The notes below the pieces were generated by a model, which was not told the DNA's origin, did not search any database, and worked only from the letters and a program-made list of their open reading frames with translations. Positions 1-12,250 of a DNA stretch of 64,000 nucleotides are shown piece by piece. Source of the stretch: an uncultured Clostridia bacterium (GTDB lineage: Bacteria > Bacillota > Clostridia > Christensenellales > Borkfalkiaceae). The stretch lies in assembly GCA_947624445.1 (NCBI GenBank), contig CANQKF010000006.1:1-64000 (forward strand), written 5' to 3'. Each line of letters opens with the position of its first letter. Positions within the stretch are counted from its first letter, which is position 1. Made by a program: the position numbers and the translations under genes.

Positions 1-2
1 TC

Positions 3-377
3 CATGATATGAATTTACGGCTTGACGGAATGTATGAAGTGATAGCGGAGATAGAAGAATCGATTGCCGATGCAAGGCTTCGCAAGAAGGCAATGGAAGA
101 AGAAGCCATAACATTGGAAAATATCCGTAAAATACTGTTGAATTTTACAGAGCTTTTTGATATAATGGAAGAGGACGAGCAGAAGAATCTGTTGACTTAC
201 CTTGTTAAGGAAATTCAACTCAATCCAAATTGGGAGAGCAAGTCCCCGCTGAAATACATAGAATTTAACTTTCCTATCTACCGTAACGGGGAGGAGGTCA
301 GAAAATTTATGTGTGAAAGCAATTCCAATGTGGAGACGCTCGTTGTGCTCCGCAGAATTTCCGAAAAATCCAATTAG
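3..377 (+). CDS. Large serine recombinase (resolvase/TnpX-TndX type), C-terminal fragment truncated by the window start
   Basis: Coiled-coil then ...EEDEQKNLLTYLVKEIQLNP...VETLVVLRRISEKSN; typical C-terminus of transposon-type serine recombinases. Visibly lower GC than the rest of the window. Confidence 0.7.
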   Translation, partial: HDMNLRLDGMYEVIAEIEESIADARLRKKAMEEEAITLENIRKILLNFTELFDIMEEDEQKNLLTYLVKEIQLNPNWESKSPLKYIEFNFPIYRNGEEVRKFMCESNSNVETLVVLRRISEKSN

Positions 378-388
378 GAGGGTAGCAT

Positions 389-730
389 ATGCCGTTTATC
401 GACGCAAAGGTGACCGTTCCCGTCACCGAATCCAAGAAGGAAGCCATCAAATCCAAACTCGGAAAGGCGGTCTCCATCCTGCACAAGGGCGAGACCTATC
501 TCATGGTGGGGATCAGCGAGAACTACGATCTCTGGCTGGGCGGCAAGAAGCTCGACCACGGCGCCTACGTGGAGGTGAGCCTGTTCGGAAAGGCGTCCTC
601 CGCCGATTATTCGCGCATGACGGCGGAGATCTGCCGCATCCTCGAGGAGGAGCTCTCCATCCCGGGCTATGCCGTCTACGTGACCTACCACGGGCTCGCA
701 GATTGGGGCTGGAACGGCAGCAATTTTTGA
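389..730 (+). CDS. Macrophage migration inhibitory factor (MIF)/phenylpyruvate tautomerase-like protein
   Basis: MPFIDAKVTVPVTESKKEAIKSKLGKAVSILHKGETYLMVGISEN; N-terminal Pro-1 after Met; RBS aggaggg upstream. Confidence 0.75.
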   Translation: MPFIDAKVTVPVTESKKEAIKSKLGKAVSILHKGETYLMVGISENYDLWLGGKKLDHGAYVEVSLFGKASSADYSRMTAEICRILEEELSIPGYAVYVTYHGLADWGWNGSNF

Positions 731-756
731 GGGCCGTTCCCCGGGAAAACGCATGA

Positions 757-782
757 AAAAACCGCACCGTGGTGCGGTTTTT
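757..782. terminator. Bidirectional intrinsic terminator between convergent genes
   Basis: aaaaaccgcacc-gt-ggtgcggttttt inverted repeat. Confidence 0.85.
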
Positions 783-795
783 CCGTTTGCTTTGC

Positions 796-1224
796 TTATG
801 CTTGGAGCGCCTTCATGAATTCCGGATAGGCGTTGTCGCAGACGGCCACGACGCGCCAAAGCAGCTCGAGGCAGATCTCGCCGACGTCGCTCTCGCGGAA
901 GCAGGCGTCCGCGGCGAGCTCGATCGTGTTCTCCTTGGGGTTGAGATAGAAGCGCACATAGCGGTTTTTGCGGTTCTGGCAGTTGATGACGTCCAGAATG
1001 GCAGCGACCTTCTCGGAGGGGACGCGCGCCAGATCGAATACGTAGATGGCGACGTCCTCGCAGTTCTCTGTGAAGTAAAATACCACAGGGATGACCTCCA
1101 TGCTCTCGCTCGCATAGGAGACGATGACGATCTCGCATTTCGTGTTGCTATGCACGCCTTGGTAGGAATAGCGGATCCCATTGCGCTCCATGGCGGCGGT
1201 GAATTTGGCTGTCGACGCGTACAT
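796..1224 (-). CDS. YbjN-domain-like hypothetical protein
   Basis: 142-aa ORF starting MYASTAKFTAAMERNGIRYSY; conserved-looking alpha/beta protein; boundaries set from cat at 1222-1224. Confidence 0.55.
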   Translation of the reverse strand: MYASTAKFTAAMERNGIRYSYQGVHSNTKCEIVIVSYASESMEVIPVVFYFTENCEDVAIYVFDLARVPSEKVAAILDVINCQNRKNRYVRFYLNPKENTIELAADACFRESDVGEICLELLWRVVAVCDNAYPEFMKALQA

Positions 1225-1388
1225 TTCGGTCCTCGCTTTGGAAGTGTGATACAAAACAGTATAGCCGCAGTGCGGCGGTTTGTCAAGGCGGGGGATCGAG
1301 TTTTTCATCGGTTTGGGAAATTTTGCCGCCCGCGCGTTGCTTTTTGCGAAAATCGCGGGATACGGAAGGTTTTTTCCGCGGTTTTGGT

Positions 1389-1417
1389 TTGAAATTTTCG
1401 CGCGCGTGTGATATAAT
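1389..1417 (+). promoter_or_regulatory. Sigma-A type promoter of lon
   Basis: TTGAAA - 17 bp - TATAAT, 24 nt upstream of the lon ATG. Confidence 0.75.
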
Positions 1418-1440
1418 ACTACGCCAAGGGAGATCTGCTT

Positions 1441-3757
<2,317 letters not shown>

Positions 3758-3768
<11 letters not shown>

Positions 3769-4339
3769 CGCAAAATTTGTGACGTCGGCCGCCTCGGAGC
3801 GGCAGTTCCTCGTCCCCGAAAAGCCCATGCTCGTCGTGTGCGGGAAGTCCAATTCGGGCAAATCCACGCTCATCAACCTGCTCGCGGGGCAGAAGCGGCT
3901 CGCCAAGACGAGCGCCGATCCCGGGCGCACCCGTCTCGTGAATTATTTCGACTTCGGCGCCTTCCTGCTCGCCGATCTTCCGGGCTACGGCTATGCCGCC
4001 GTCTCCAAGGCGGAGAAGGAAAAATGGGGGAAAATTCTCGACGCGTTTTTCGCGAAAAAAGACCACATCACCCACGTTTTTCTGCTTTCGGACATCCGCC
4101 GCGACCCCTCGCCCGACGACCTTGCGATGGTCAATTACCTGAACTATCACATCATCCCGTTCACCGTCGTCGCGACCAAGGCGGATAAGCTCTCCAAGAG
4201 CGCCGCGCTCGTGCGGACGCGCGCCGTCGCGAACGGCTTCGGGCTGGGCGCGGGCAATGTGATCGCGCTCTCCGCGGTGACGGGGGCGGGCAAGGACGCG
4301 CTGCTCTCGCACATCGCGGAAATTCTCTCCCGCGCGTGA
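3758..4339 (+). CDS. engB: Ribosome biogenesis GTP-binding protein EngB/YsxC
   Basis: CGKSNSGKSTLINLL, DLPGYGYA, TKADKLSK; overlaps the lon 3' end. Confidence 0.95.
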
Positions 4340-4353
4340 GGTTCGGGCGGGAC

Positions 4354-4376
4354 GGGCGCTTCGGCGCCCCTTTTTT
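4354..4376 (+). terminator. Intrinsic terminator after engB
   Basis: gggcgc-ttcg-gcgccc followed by T6. Confidence 0.8.
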
Positions 4377-4596
4377 ATACAAATTTTGCAAACATTTATA
4401 CAAATATAAGCGTAGGTTATAGCAGATATACGAAATTCAAATACTTCGCGCGGCCGAAAATTTTTCGCAGGGCGGGGCGGCGGGCTTCCCGATTTCGGGC
4501 AAAAATACAATAGATTTCCTCAAAAATGATTGCAAACGCTCGGTTTTTGTGAAACAATGACAAAATCTTCGGAAACAAATTCGAAAATAAATTCGA

Positions 4597-4626
4597 TTGA
4601 CACCGCGCGTATCCGCATGGTATAAT
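4597..4626 (+). promoter_or_regulatory. Promoter of the subtilase gene
   Basis: TTGACA - 18 bp - TATAAT; about 120-nt leader before the ATG. Confidence 0.75.
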
Positions 4627-4751
4627 TTTCACACCATAATATAGATGGAAGCGCGTGTATGCACGCGATGATCCGAATTCCCCCGCAGGGGAGCCCGGAA
4701 CCCGAAAAAATTAGTCTTACGGAATAAAATTTATACAAGAAAGGCGGAACC

Positions 4752-7700
4752 ATGAAGAAGATCCGGAACAAGAAAAGAAGTATCGCTCTCGGTGCAGTCG
4801 GCACCCTGATGGCAGGCGCGTTGCTTGCCGCGCAGTTGCTCCCCGCATTCCCCGCGGTAGGGAAGCCCGCTTCGGGCGACGTCGCGGATACGGGCGACCG
4901 TGCCACCGTCACCGAATACACGGGGGAGCTTGCGAACGTCGATGCGCGCGACTACCTCGATCCCGGCGTCGCGATGCCCCTCACGGACGCCGTGAAGTCC
5001 GATGAAGAGATCTCCGTCATCGTCCAGACGGTCGGCGAGGGCATGCTCGGCGCATACAACGCGCAGAGCGCGCTCACCCGCTACGACGACATCGTCGCCT
5101 ACCGCACCTCCTCGGAGGGGGCGGACCTTTTGCGCCGCGTGCGCACGGCGAACGACGCCGCGAAGTCCCTCCTCGAGAGATCGGGCGTGAAGTTCAGCTA
5201 CGGCACGACGTATGAGACCTTCTTCGGCGGCTTTGAAGTCGTCCTCAAAGCGGGCGACTACGAGAAGCTCGCGGCCTCCCTCGACGGCACCGACTATTCG
5301 CTCAGCGTGAGCGAGGTCTATGCCGAGGCCGAATCCAAGCTCGTCGAAAACGACGTCAACGTCTACGATACGGGTATTTTCAACAGTGCAGATTCGGGCT
5401 TCGACGGCTCGGGCACGGTCATCGCCGTCCTCGATACGGGGCTCGACTACACGCACTCCGCCTTCGACGCCGACCGCTTCACGGGGCGGGAAGTCCTCAC
5501 GCTCGAAAACCTCGCGGCCAAGGTGCCCACGCTCCGCGCCGCGGCGATGACGCGCGGCCTCTCGGCGGCGAACGTCTATTATAGCCCCAAGGTGCCCTAC
5601 ACCTACGACTATGCGGACGGCGACTACGACGTCTATCCCCTCGAGAGCGAGCACGGCACCCATGTCTCGGGCGTCATCGTCGGCAAGGACGCGGACGACA
5701 ACGAAGAGGGCATCACGGGCGTTGCGCCCAACGCGCAGCTCGCCTCGATGAAGGTGTTCTCGGATACCCAGCAGGGCGCGCGCTGGTCGTGGCTCGTCGC
5801 AGCCCTCGAGGACTGCGTCTATCTCGGCGTGGACGTCATCAACATGTCCCTCGGGACCGCCGCGGGCTTCACGACCGAGGCCGATGAACGGCAGGCCTAC
5901 GTTTACGACATGATCGAGGAGGCGGGCATCAGCCTCGTCTGCGCGGCCTCCAACGACTACAACTCCACCTACGGTTCGGAGAAGAACGGCAACCTCGGGC
6001 TCACGACCAACCCCGACTCGGCGGTCGTCGGCTCTCCCTCTACGTACACGGCGGCGCTCTCCGTCGCCTCCATCAGCGGCGTCAAGACGCCCTACCTCAC
6101 CTACAACGGGCAGCTCATGTACTTCACCGAATCGGCGGACGCTTCGAGCGAACCCCGCCATTTCGTCGACGACCTGCTCAACTACGGGCCCGTCAAGGAA
6201 CAGTACGGCGATGTGGACGCCATCGACATCGAATACATCACGATCGGCGGCGTCGGGCGGACGGCGGACTATTCGACAATCAAGGATGAGATCAAGGGCA
6301 AGATCGCGCTCGTGCGCCGCGGCTCCAACACCTTCGAGGAGAAGGCGCGCATCGCCGAGGCCGCGGGGGCGGCGGGCGTCATCATCTACAACAACGTCTC
6401 GGGCGACATCACGATGACGGTCGGCTCCGTGAAGATCCCCGTCTGCTCCATTTCGCAGGACAACGGCGAGATCCTCTCCTCCGTGGAGCGGGGCACCCTG
6501 CACATCAGCCGCGACCAGGTCGCGGGGCCCTTCATGTCGAACTTCTCCTCGTGGGGCCCGACGCCCGATCTCCGCATCAAGCCCGAGATCACCGCGCACG
6601 GCGGCGAGATCTATTCGGCAGTCCCCGGGCAATCCTACGACCGTCTCTCGGGCACCTCGATGGCTTCGCCCAACCAGGCGGGCGTCACGGCGCTCATCCG
6701 CCAATACATCAAGCAGAAGTTCCCGACCGCCGATCCCAAGGACGTCAACAACTACGTCAACCAGCTCATGATGTCGACGACGGATATCGCCTACAACGTC
6801 AACGGGCTGCCCTACTCGGTCCGCAAGCAGGGGGCGGGGCTCGCCAACCTCACCAAGGCGACGACCTCTCCCGCGTTCATCACGACGTATGAGCGCAACG
6901 ATGCCGACCTCTATAACCAACGCTTCACCGATCAGATCAGCAGCAAGGCGAAGATCGAGATCGGCGACGACCCTCAAAAGACGGGCGTCTATGAGATGAA
7001 GTTCAACATCGTCAACGCCTTCGGCGATTCGTCGGTCTCCTACGACGTCGACGCCATCGTCATGACGGAGGGCGTCAGCGAGACCAAGACCCACCAGGGC
7101 GACATGACGGTCACCGAGGAGGGCTACCTTCTCGAGGGCGCGCAGGTCGAGATCAACGGCGTGGAGGGCAGCGGCTGCTCCGTGAACGGGAGCGTCGTCA
7201 CCGTCCAGCCCGGCGCGCGGGCGGTCGTCACCCTCACCGTCACCCTCGGCGAAAGCGACAGGCAGTATCTCGAACAGGCCTCGGGCAGAAAGGACGAGGC
7301 GGGCAACGATCTGCTCGTCTTTGCGAACGGCATGTATGTCGAGGGGTACGTCACCCTCACGCCCACGAGCGGCACCGAGATCTCGCTCAGCGTTCCCTAC
7401 CTCGCCTTCTACGGCGATTGGACGCAGGCGCCCATCTTCGACCTCGACTACTTCGAGACCGATAAGGACGCCCACAACGACGCCATCGAGACCCTCGACA
7501 AGACCCTTCCCGACGCCTATGCGACCCGTCCCATCGGCGGGCTCTACCAGGATTACATCAGCTATCTCGGCTCCTACTACTTCATTCAGGATCCCTCGCT
7601 GCAACAGATCTCGGCGGAGCGCAACCACATCGCGCTCACCAACCAGGAGGGCGAAACGGGGGGCGTGAATTCCATCCGTTCCCTCTACCTCGGCATGCTG

Positions 7701-10700
7701 CGCGGCGCGCGGGAACTCGAGATGACCGTCACCGACGCGACGACGGGGGAGGTGATCTGGAGAAAGACCGAAGCGCACCAGCGGAAGTCGTATAGCAGCG
7801 GTTCGCAGATCTATCCTTCCTCGGTGGACGTCGATTTCCACGTCGCCGAGCACGATCTCAAGAACAACACGCAGTATATCTTCCGCGTCGTGGCGACGGT
7901 GGACTACGGCGACGGCGGCCTCGAAACGAACAAGCGCAACGTGTTCGAATTCCCGTTCACGACCGACTTCCGCGCGCCCGTCGTCACCGACGTGTACTAC
8001 ACCGTCGAATACGACCGCACCGAGGAAAAGAACAGGCTGTATGCGCACGTCTCGATCTGGGATAACCACTACACGATGGCATACCGCGCGGGGCAGGTCT
8101 ACCGCGAAGGCAACAGCGCCTACCTCGATTTCTTCTCCTCGCTGCCCGTGCCCGTCTATTCCGAGTGCAACGCGACTTCGGAGGTCACCATCGAGCTCAC
8201 CGACTACATCGGACGGCTCGCGAATTCCTACAACAAGAACACGTTCGTCATAGCGGTCTACGACTACGCGATGAACGAGAGCAACTTCGAACTTTCGGTT
8301 CCCGACGACGTCCGCTATCTCTACTTCTCGGAGATGCAGGACGACGAGGGCAACCCCCTCGGCGAAGGGGAGTACGGCGTCGTGCTGAACCCCAACGAGA
8401 AATACAATCTCGCGCCCATGGCCTATCCCTCCGACAGCTGGACGGATACCCTCGTATATACTTCTTCGAACGAAGCGGTCGTCCGCGTCATCAACAACCA
8501 GCTGCTCGCGATCTCCTCGGGCACCGCGCGCATCACGGCGCGCAGCGCGCAGGATGAGAACGTCTTTGCCGAGCTCACCGTGAAGGTGCGTTCGGAGGGC
8601 GAAGAGGGGTATTTCGTCTACGACGCGCCCGACGTCGATGTGTTCTACCTCAGCGGCTACACGACGGACAACGCCTTCTACTTCATGAGCAGCAGCGAGC
8701 GCGACATCAGCCTGACGGGGGCCCGCACGACATGGGCGCCCAACCGCCAGAGCTATGCGCTCTCGATGTTCCCCTCCGAGCAGGTCACGATCAACTACGT
8801 GCTCGAATCCTATTTCCCCGAGCGCACCGAGGTCGTGTTCTCGAGCAACAACCCGAACATCGCGAGCGTCACGGAAAACGGACAGATCACCGCGCTCGCG
8901 GAGGGCATCGGCTCCATCTCCGTCCGTGTCATGCTCAACAACGACGACGGCTCGCAGACGAGCACCTACTACTCCAAGACCATCTCGATCACGGTCAAGA
9001 ATCCCTATGAGCGCAGCGGTCCCTATCTCATGGGCTACCGCGGCTTGGGCGGGAGAGTCGTGATCCCCGAGGAGCTCGGGCTCACGCAGATCTATCAATA
9101 TGCGTTCTCGCATTATGACTACATCCCCAAGGATCTCTCCGCGGGCGACGTCATCACCGAGGACGATCCGCTCGCCACGAAGATCTGGTATCTCGGCGAG
9201 AACCAGGATGTGACGGAAGTCGTCCTGCCCGAGGGAATCGAGCTCATCGGCGCCTATGCCTTCGCGGGCATGAAGAACCTGAAAAAGGTCGTCATTCCCT
9301 CGACCTGCGTCAAGATCGCCGCGGGCGCCTTCTACGGGTGCACGTCGCTCACCGAGATCGAAGGGCTCGAACACGTGAAGTTCATCAACCAGGACGCCTT
9401 CAACGGTCCCGCGACCGTGGACGAAGCGGGGGAACCGACGGGCGGATACGACATCGTTCCCCTGAACTCCGCGGATCTCTCGGGCGTCATCGCCATCGGC
9501 GACAGGGCGTTCATGCGCACCCACCTCGTTGCGCTGGATCTGCCCGAGAGCGCGCAATCGCTCGGCGCCTCCGTCTTTGAAGAGACCTACCTCGTCAGCG
9601 TGAACATCCGCGCGCAAAAAATTAAATTGGGCGCGCGCGCGTTCGCGAACTGCGAATCGCTGCGCTCCATCACCGTGAATGCCTCGGTCATCCCCGAGAG
9701 CGTGTTCATGGGCTGCACATCGCTCTCGACGGTCAACCTCGGCGCGGACGTCGTCTCCATCGGCGCGTACGCCTTCGCGGGGACCTCGGTCGCCAAGTTC
9801 AACGTCGCTGCGGGCAACACCACGTATACGACGAAGAACGGCAACGGCGCCTTCCTCTACGACAAGCGGGGCAGAGAGCTCCTGCTCGCCGCACCCAAGG
9901 CGATCACGGACGGACAATTTACGGATAACGACATCACGAAGATCGGCGCGGGCGCCTTTGCGGGCAACACCGACCTCGTGCGCGTGAACGTGCCCTACCT
10001 CCGCGAAGTGGGCGAGTACGCCTTCGCGGACTGCGCGCGGCTTTTGAGCGTCACCCTTTCGAACGCCGAGAAGATCGGAAGCTACGCCTTTGCGGGCACG
10101 GCGCTCCGCAGCGCGGATCTTACCAACGTGAAGGAGATCGGCAGCTACGCCTTTTTCGGCGCCAACCTCTCCGCGCTCACGCTCGGCGATAACGTCACCG
10201 TCGGCGACTACGCTTTCGCCTATTGCAGTGCGCTCTCGAGCGTTGCGATCGGCAGCGACGCGAAGATCGGCAGCTACGCCTTTGCCTTCCCGTTGCAGCT
10301 CGGCGCGACGCTGCTCGGCAGATACCAGAATACCTACTACTACGCGAGCCTCGATTGGTACTTCTCGGACAGCGCGCTCGAGACCTTGCAGATCGGCGCG
10401 GGCGCCGAGATCGGCGATTACGCGTTCAGCAACGCGATGGCGCTCACCGACGTCACGCTCGGCGACGGTGCAAAGCTCGGCGAGAGGGCGTTCTACCACG
10501 CGACGTCGCTCGAGACCATCGATCTCGGGAAGGTGAAGGAGATCGGCGCGGGCGCGTTCGGCGGATCGCTGCACACCGTCTATGTCGTGCAGTTCTCCAA
10601 CAATACCATCACTTCCGTGATCGGCACGGCGGGCTATACCTCCGAGGGTGCGCTCATTACGGCGGCGGATCTCTCCTCCGTCGAGAACGGCAAACTCGGC

Positions 10701-12227
10701 GCGGGCGCCTTCGCGAACTGCATCATGCTCGAAACCGTCGAACTCGGCAGTCTCACCGAGATCCCCGCGCAGGCGTTCATGAACGCGCTCTCCCTCGCCG
10801 CGCTCGACCTCTCCAAGGTTAAGACGGTGGGCGACGGCGCCTTCCTCGGCACGGCGCTCACGGAGGCGGATCTCTCCGCCGCGACCGCGATCGGCGACAG
10901 CGCCTTCGCGATGGCGGAACTCACCAAGGTCATCCTCAACGAAGCGGGGACGACGATCGGCGACGGCGCCTTCGAAGCCAACGATGCGCTTGCGGAGGCG
11001 GAGAATCTCTCCGCGGTCACCGATTTCGGCGCCTATGCCTTCTCGGGCACGGCGCTCGCGGGGCCGCTCGCTCCGAGCGCGGCGCGCCACATCGGCGATT
11101 TCGCCTTCATGGATACGGCGATCACGGAAGTCCTGCTTCCCACCACCCTCGAGGACGTGGGCGAAAATCCTTTCGCGGGCTGTGACATCCCGCGCTTCAC
11201 GATGCGCACCCCCGAGACCTTCCACGGCGTGGTGGTCGGCGAGCAGATCCTCGATACCTATAAACTCAACGATTCCCTGCAAGTCATCGGCGGCGCGCTC
11301 TACCGCACCGTTCCCGCGGGGCTCGAGCTCGTCTGCTATCCCGCAGGCAGCACCGAAAAGAGTTACACCGTCCCCGAGGGGACCGTCCGCATTTCCGCGT
11401 ACGCCTTCGCGCTCTCCGGGATCGAGCGGGTGGAACTTCCCGTCTCGCTCGACGCGATCGGCGACAGGGCGTTCTACGGCTGCACAGGGCTCAGAACGGT
11501 CGTGTTCCAGAGCCTCAAAGCGCCCATCCTCGAAGAGCAATACGATGAGGATTGGGCGAATTGGACGGCGCTCGCCAACGTGTTCCGCGGCGCGGACGGC
11601 AAGCTCTACACGAGCAGCCCCGTTTCGGGCGTCATCAGCGGCTTCGAGAGCATGACGGATGGCGAGAGCGTCTACGGGCTCGGCATATTCAAGTTCTTCG
11701 CATGGAACATGAGCGACAACTACACCGCGATCTTCTACGGCGCCAACTTCGTCGATCACGTCGGCGTGGCGCCCGGGGATATCACGATGGTGCGCCCCGC
11801 CAACGGCACGGGCTACGACAACATCGTCTACGGCAGCTACTTCGGCAACGTCATCGACGGCGCGACCGCCCCCGCGGACGAGACGCTCGCGGCAATCCAA
11901 GCGATCGACGCCCTGCCCGAAATGAGCGAGATCGCGCTCAAACATGCGGCGCAGATCCGCGAGGCGCGCAGGCTCTATGACCTCATCGTCACGGTGGAGC
12001 AGCAGGCGCTCGTCACGAACTACCAGAAGCTCACCTCGGCGGAGGCGATCCTCACGATGCTCGAACAGGGCGGACAGTCCGAGCAGCCGCCCGAAGTGCT
12101 TCCCGAGACGCCCGCTGATCCCACCGTCGTCACGCTCGGCGTGCTCACGGGAGTCTTTGGACTGCTTGCGGTCGGCGCGGGCGTTGCGCTCGCCGTCGTG
12201 CTCGTGCGCAAGAAGAAGCGGAGCTGA
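4752..12227 (+). CDS. Giant secreted/membrane-anchored S8 (subtilisin) peptidase with PA, Fn3/Ig-like and BspA-type leucine-rich repeats
   Basis: Signal peptide; catalytic Asp VLDTGLDYTHSAF, His ESEHGTHVSGVI, Ser SGTSMASPNQAG; many IGxYAFAxC LRR_5 units; C-terminal TM LGVLTGVFGLLAVGAGVALAVVLVRKKKRS. Confidence 0.93.
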   Translation: MKKIRNKKRSIALGAVGTLMAGALLAAQLLPAFPAVGKPASGDVADTGDRATVTEYTGELANVDARDYLDPGVAMPLTDAVKSDEEISVIVQTVGEGMLGAYNAQSALTRYDDIVAYRTSSEGADLLRRVRTANDAAKSLLERSGVKFSYGTTYETFFGGFEVVLKAGDYEKLAASLDGTDYSLSVSEVYAEAESKLVENDVNVYDTGIFNSADSGFDGSGTVIAVLDTGLDYTHSAFDADRFTGREVLTLENLAAKVPTLRAAAMTRGLSAANVYYSPKVPYTYDYADGDYDVYPLESEHGTHVSGVIVGKDADDNEEGITGVAPNAQLASMKVFSDTQQGARWSWLVAALEDCVYLGVDVINMSLGTAAGFTTEADERQAYVYDMIEEAGISLVCAASNDYNSTYGSEKNGNLGLTTNPDSAVVGSPSTYTAALSVASISGVKTPYLTYNGQLMYFTESADASSEPRHFVDDLLNYGPVKEQYGDVDAIDIEYITIGGVGRTADYSTIKDEIKGKIALVRRGSNTFEEKARIAEAAGAAGVIIYNNVSGDITMTVGSVKIPVCSISQDNGEILSSVERGTLHISRDQVAGPFMSNFSSWGPTPDLRIKPEITAHGGEIYSAVPGQSYDRLSGTSMASPNQAGVTALIRQYIKQKFPTADPKDVNNYVNQLMMSTTDIAYNVNGLPYSVRKQGAGLANLTKATTSPAFITTYERNDADLYNQRFTDQISSKAKIEIGDDPQKTGVYEMKFNIVNAFGDSSVSYDVDAIVMTEGVSETKTHQGDMTVTEEGYLLEGAQVEINGVEGSGCSVNGSVVTVQPGARAVVTLTVTLGESDRQYLEQASGRKDEAGNDLLVFANGMYVEGYVTLTPTSGTEISLSVPYLAFYGDWTQAPIFDLDYFETDKDAHNDAIETLDKTLPDAYATRPIGGLYQDYISYLGSYYFIQDPSLQQISAERNHIALTNQEGETGGVNSIRSLYLGMLRGARELEMTVTDATTGEVIWRKTEAHQRKSYSSGSQIYPSSVDVDFHVAEHDLKNNTQYIFRVVATVDYGDGGLETNKRNVFEFPFTTDFRAPVVTDVYYTVEYDRTEEKNRLYAHVSIWDNHYTMAYRAGQVYREGNSAYLDFFSSLPVPVYSECNATSEVTIELTDYIGRLANSYNKNTFVIAVYDYAMNESNFELSVPDDVRYLYFSEMQDDEGNPLGEGEYGVVLNPNEKYNLAPMAYPSDSWTDTLVYTSSNEAVVRVINNQLLAISSGTARITARSAQDENVFAELTVKVRSEGEEGYFVYDAPDVDVFYLSGYTTDNAFYFMSSSERDISLTGARTTWAPNRQSYALSMFPSEQVTINYVLESYFPERTEVVFSSNNPNIASVTENGQITALAEGIGSISVRVMLNNDDGSQTSTYYSKTISITVKNPYERSGPYLMGYRGLGGRVVIPEELGLTQIYQYAFSHYDYIPKDLSAGDVITEDDPLATKIWYLGENQDVTEVVLPEGIELIGAYAFAGMKNLKKVVIPSTCVKIAAGAFYGCTSLTEIEGLEHVKFINQDAFNGPATVDEAGEPTGGYDIVPLNSADLSGVIAIGDRAFMRTHLVALDLPESAQSLGASVFEETYLVSVNIRAQKIKLGARAFANCESLRSITVNASVIPESVFMGCTSLSTVNLGADVVSIGAYAFAGTSVAKFNVAAGNTTYTTKNGNGAFLYDKRGRELLLAAPKAITDGQFTDNDITKIGAGAFAGNTDLVRVNVPYLREVGEYAFADCARLLSVTLSNAEKIGSYAFAGTALRSADLTNVKEIGSYAFFGANLSALTLGDNVTVGDYAFAYCSALSSVAIGSDAKIGSYAFAFPLQLGATLLGRYQNTYYYASLDWYFSDSALETLQIGAGAEIGDYAFSNAMALTDVTLGDGAKLGERAFYHATSLETIDLGKVKEIGAGAFGGSLHTVYVVQFSNNTITSVIGTAGYTSEGALITAADLSSVENGKLGAGAFANCIMLETVELGSLTEIPAQAFMNALSLAALDLSKVKTVGDGAFLGTALTEADLSAATAIGDSAFAMAELTKVILNEAGTTIGDGAFEANDALAEAENLSAVTDFGAYAFSGTALAGPLAPSAARHIGDFAFMDTAITEVLLPTTLEDVGENPFAGCDIPRFTMRTPETFHGVVVGEQILDTYKLNDSLQVIGGALYRTVPAGLELVCYPAGSTEKSYTVPEGTVRISAYAFALSGIERVELPVSLDAIGDRAFYGCTGLRTVVFQSLKAPILEEQYDEDWANWTALANVFRGADGKLYTSSPVSGVISGFESMTDGESVYGLGIFKFFAWNMSDNYTAIFYGANFVDHVGVAPGDITMVRPANGTGYDNIVYGSYFGNVIDGATAPADETLAAIQAIDALPEMSEIALKHAAQIREARRLYDLIVTVEQQALVTNYQKLTSAEAILTMLEQGGQSEQPPEVLPETPADPTVVTLGVLTGVFGLLAVGAGVALAVVLVRKKKRS

Positions 12228-12250
12228 CGCGGCGGGAACGGAGGAAAAGC

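Noticed and set aside
9200-11200. Periodic repeats that could suggest a tandem DNA repeat or CRISPR-like array
   Set aside because: They are in-frame protein LRR_5 repeats with diverged DNA; no conserved direct repeat/spacer pattern.
4731-11945. 2404-aa ORF antisense to the subtilase gene
   Set aside because: Antisense frame stays open because the sense gene avoids TTA/CTA/TCA codons in a high-GC genome; composition (Arg/Asp/Val/Gly-rich) is not protein-like and no start/RBS evidence.
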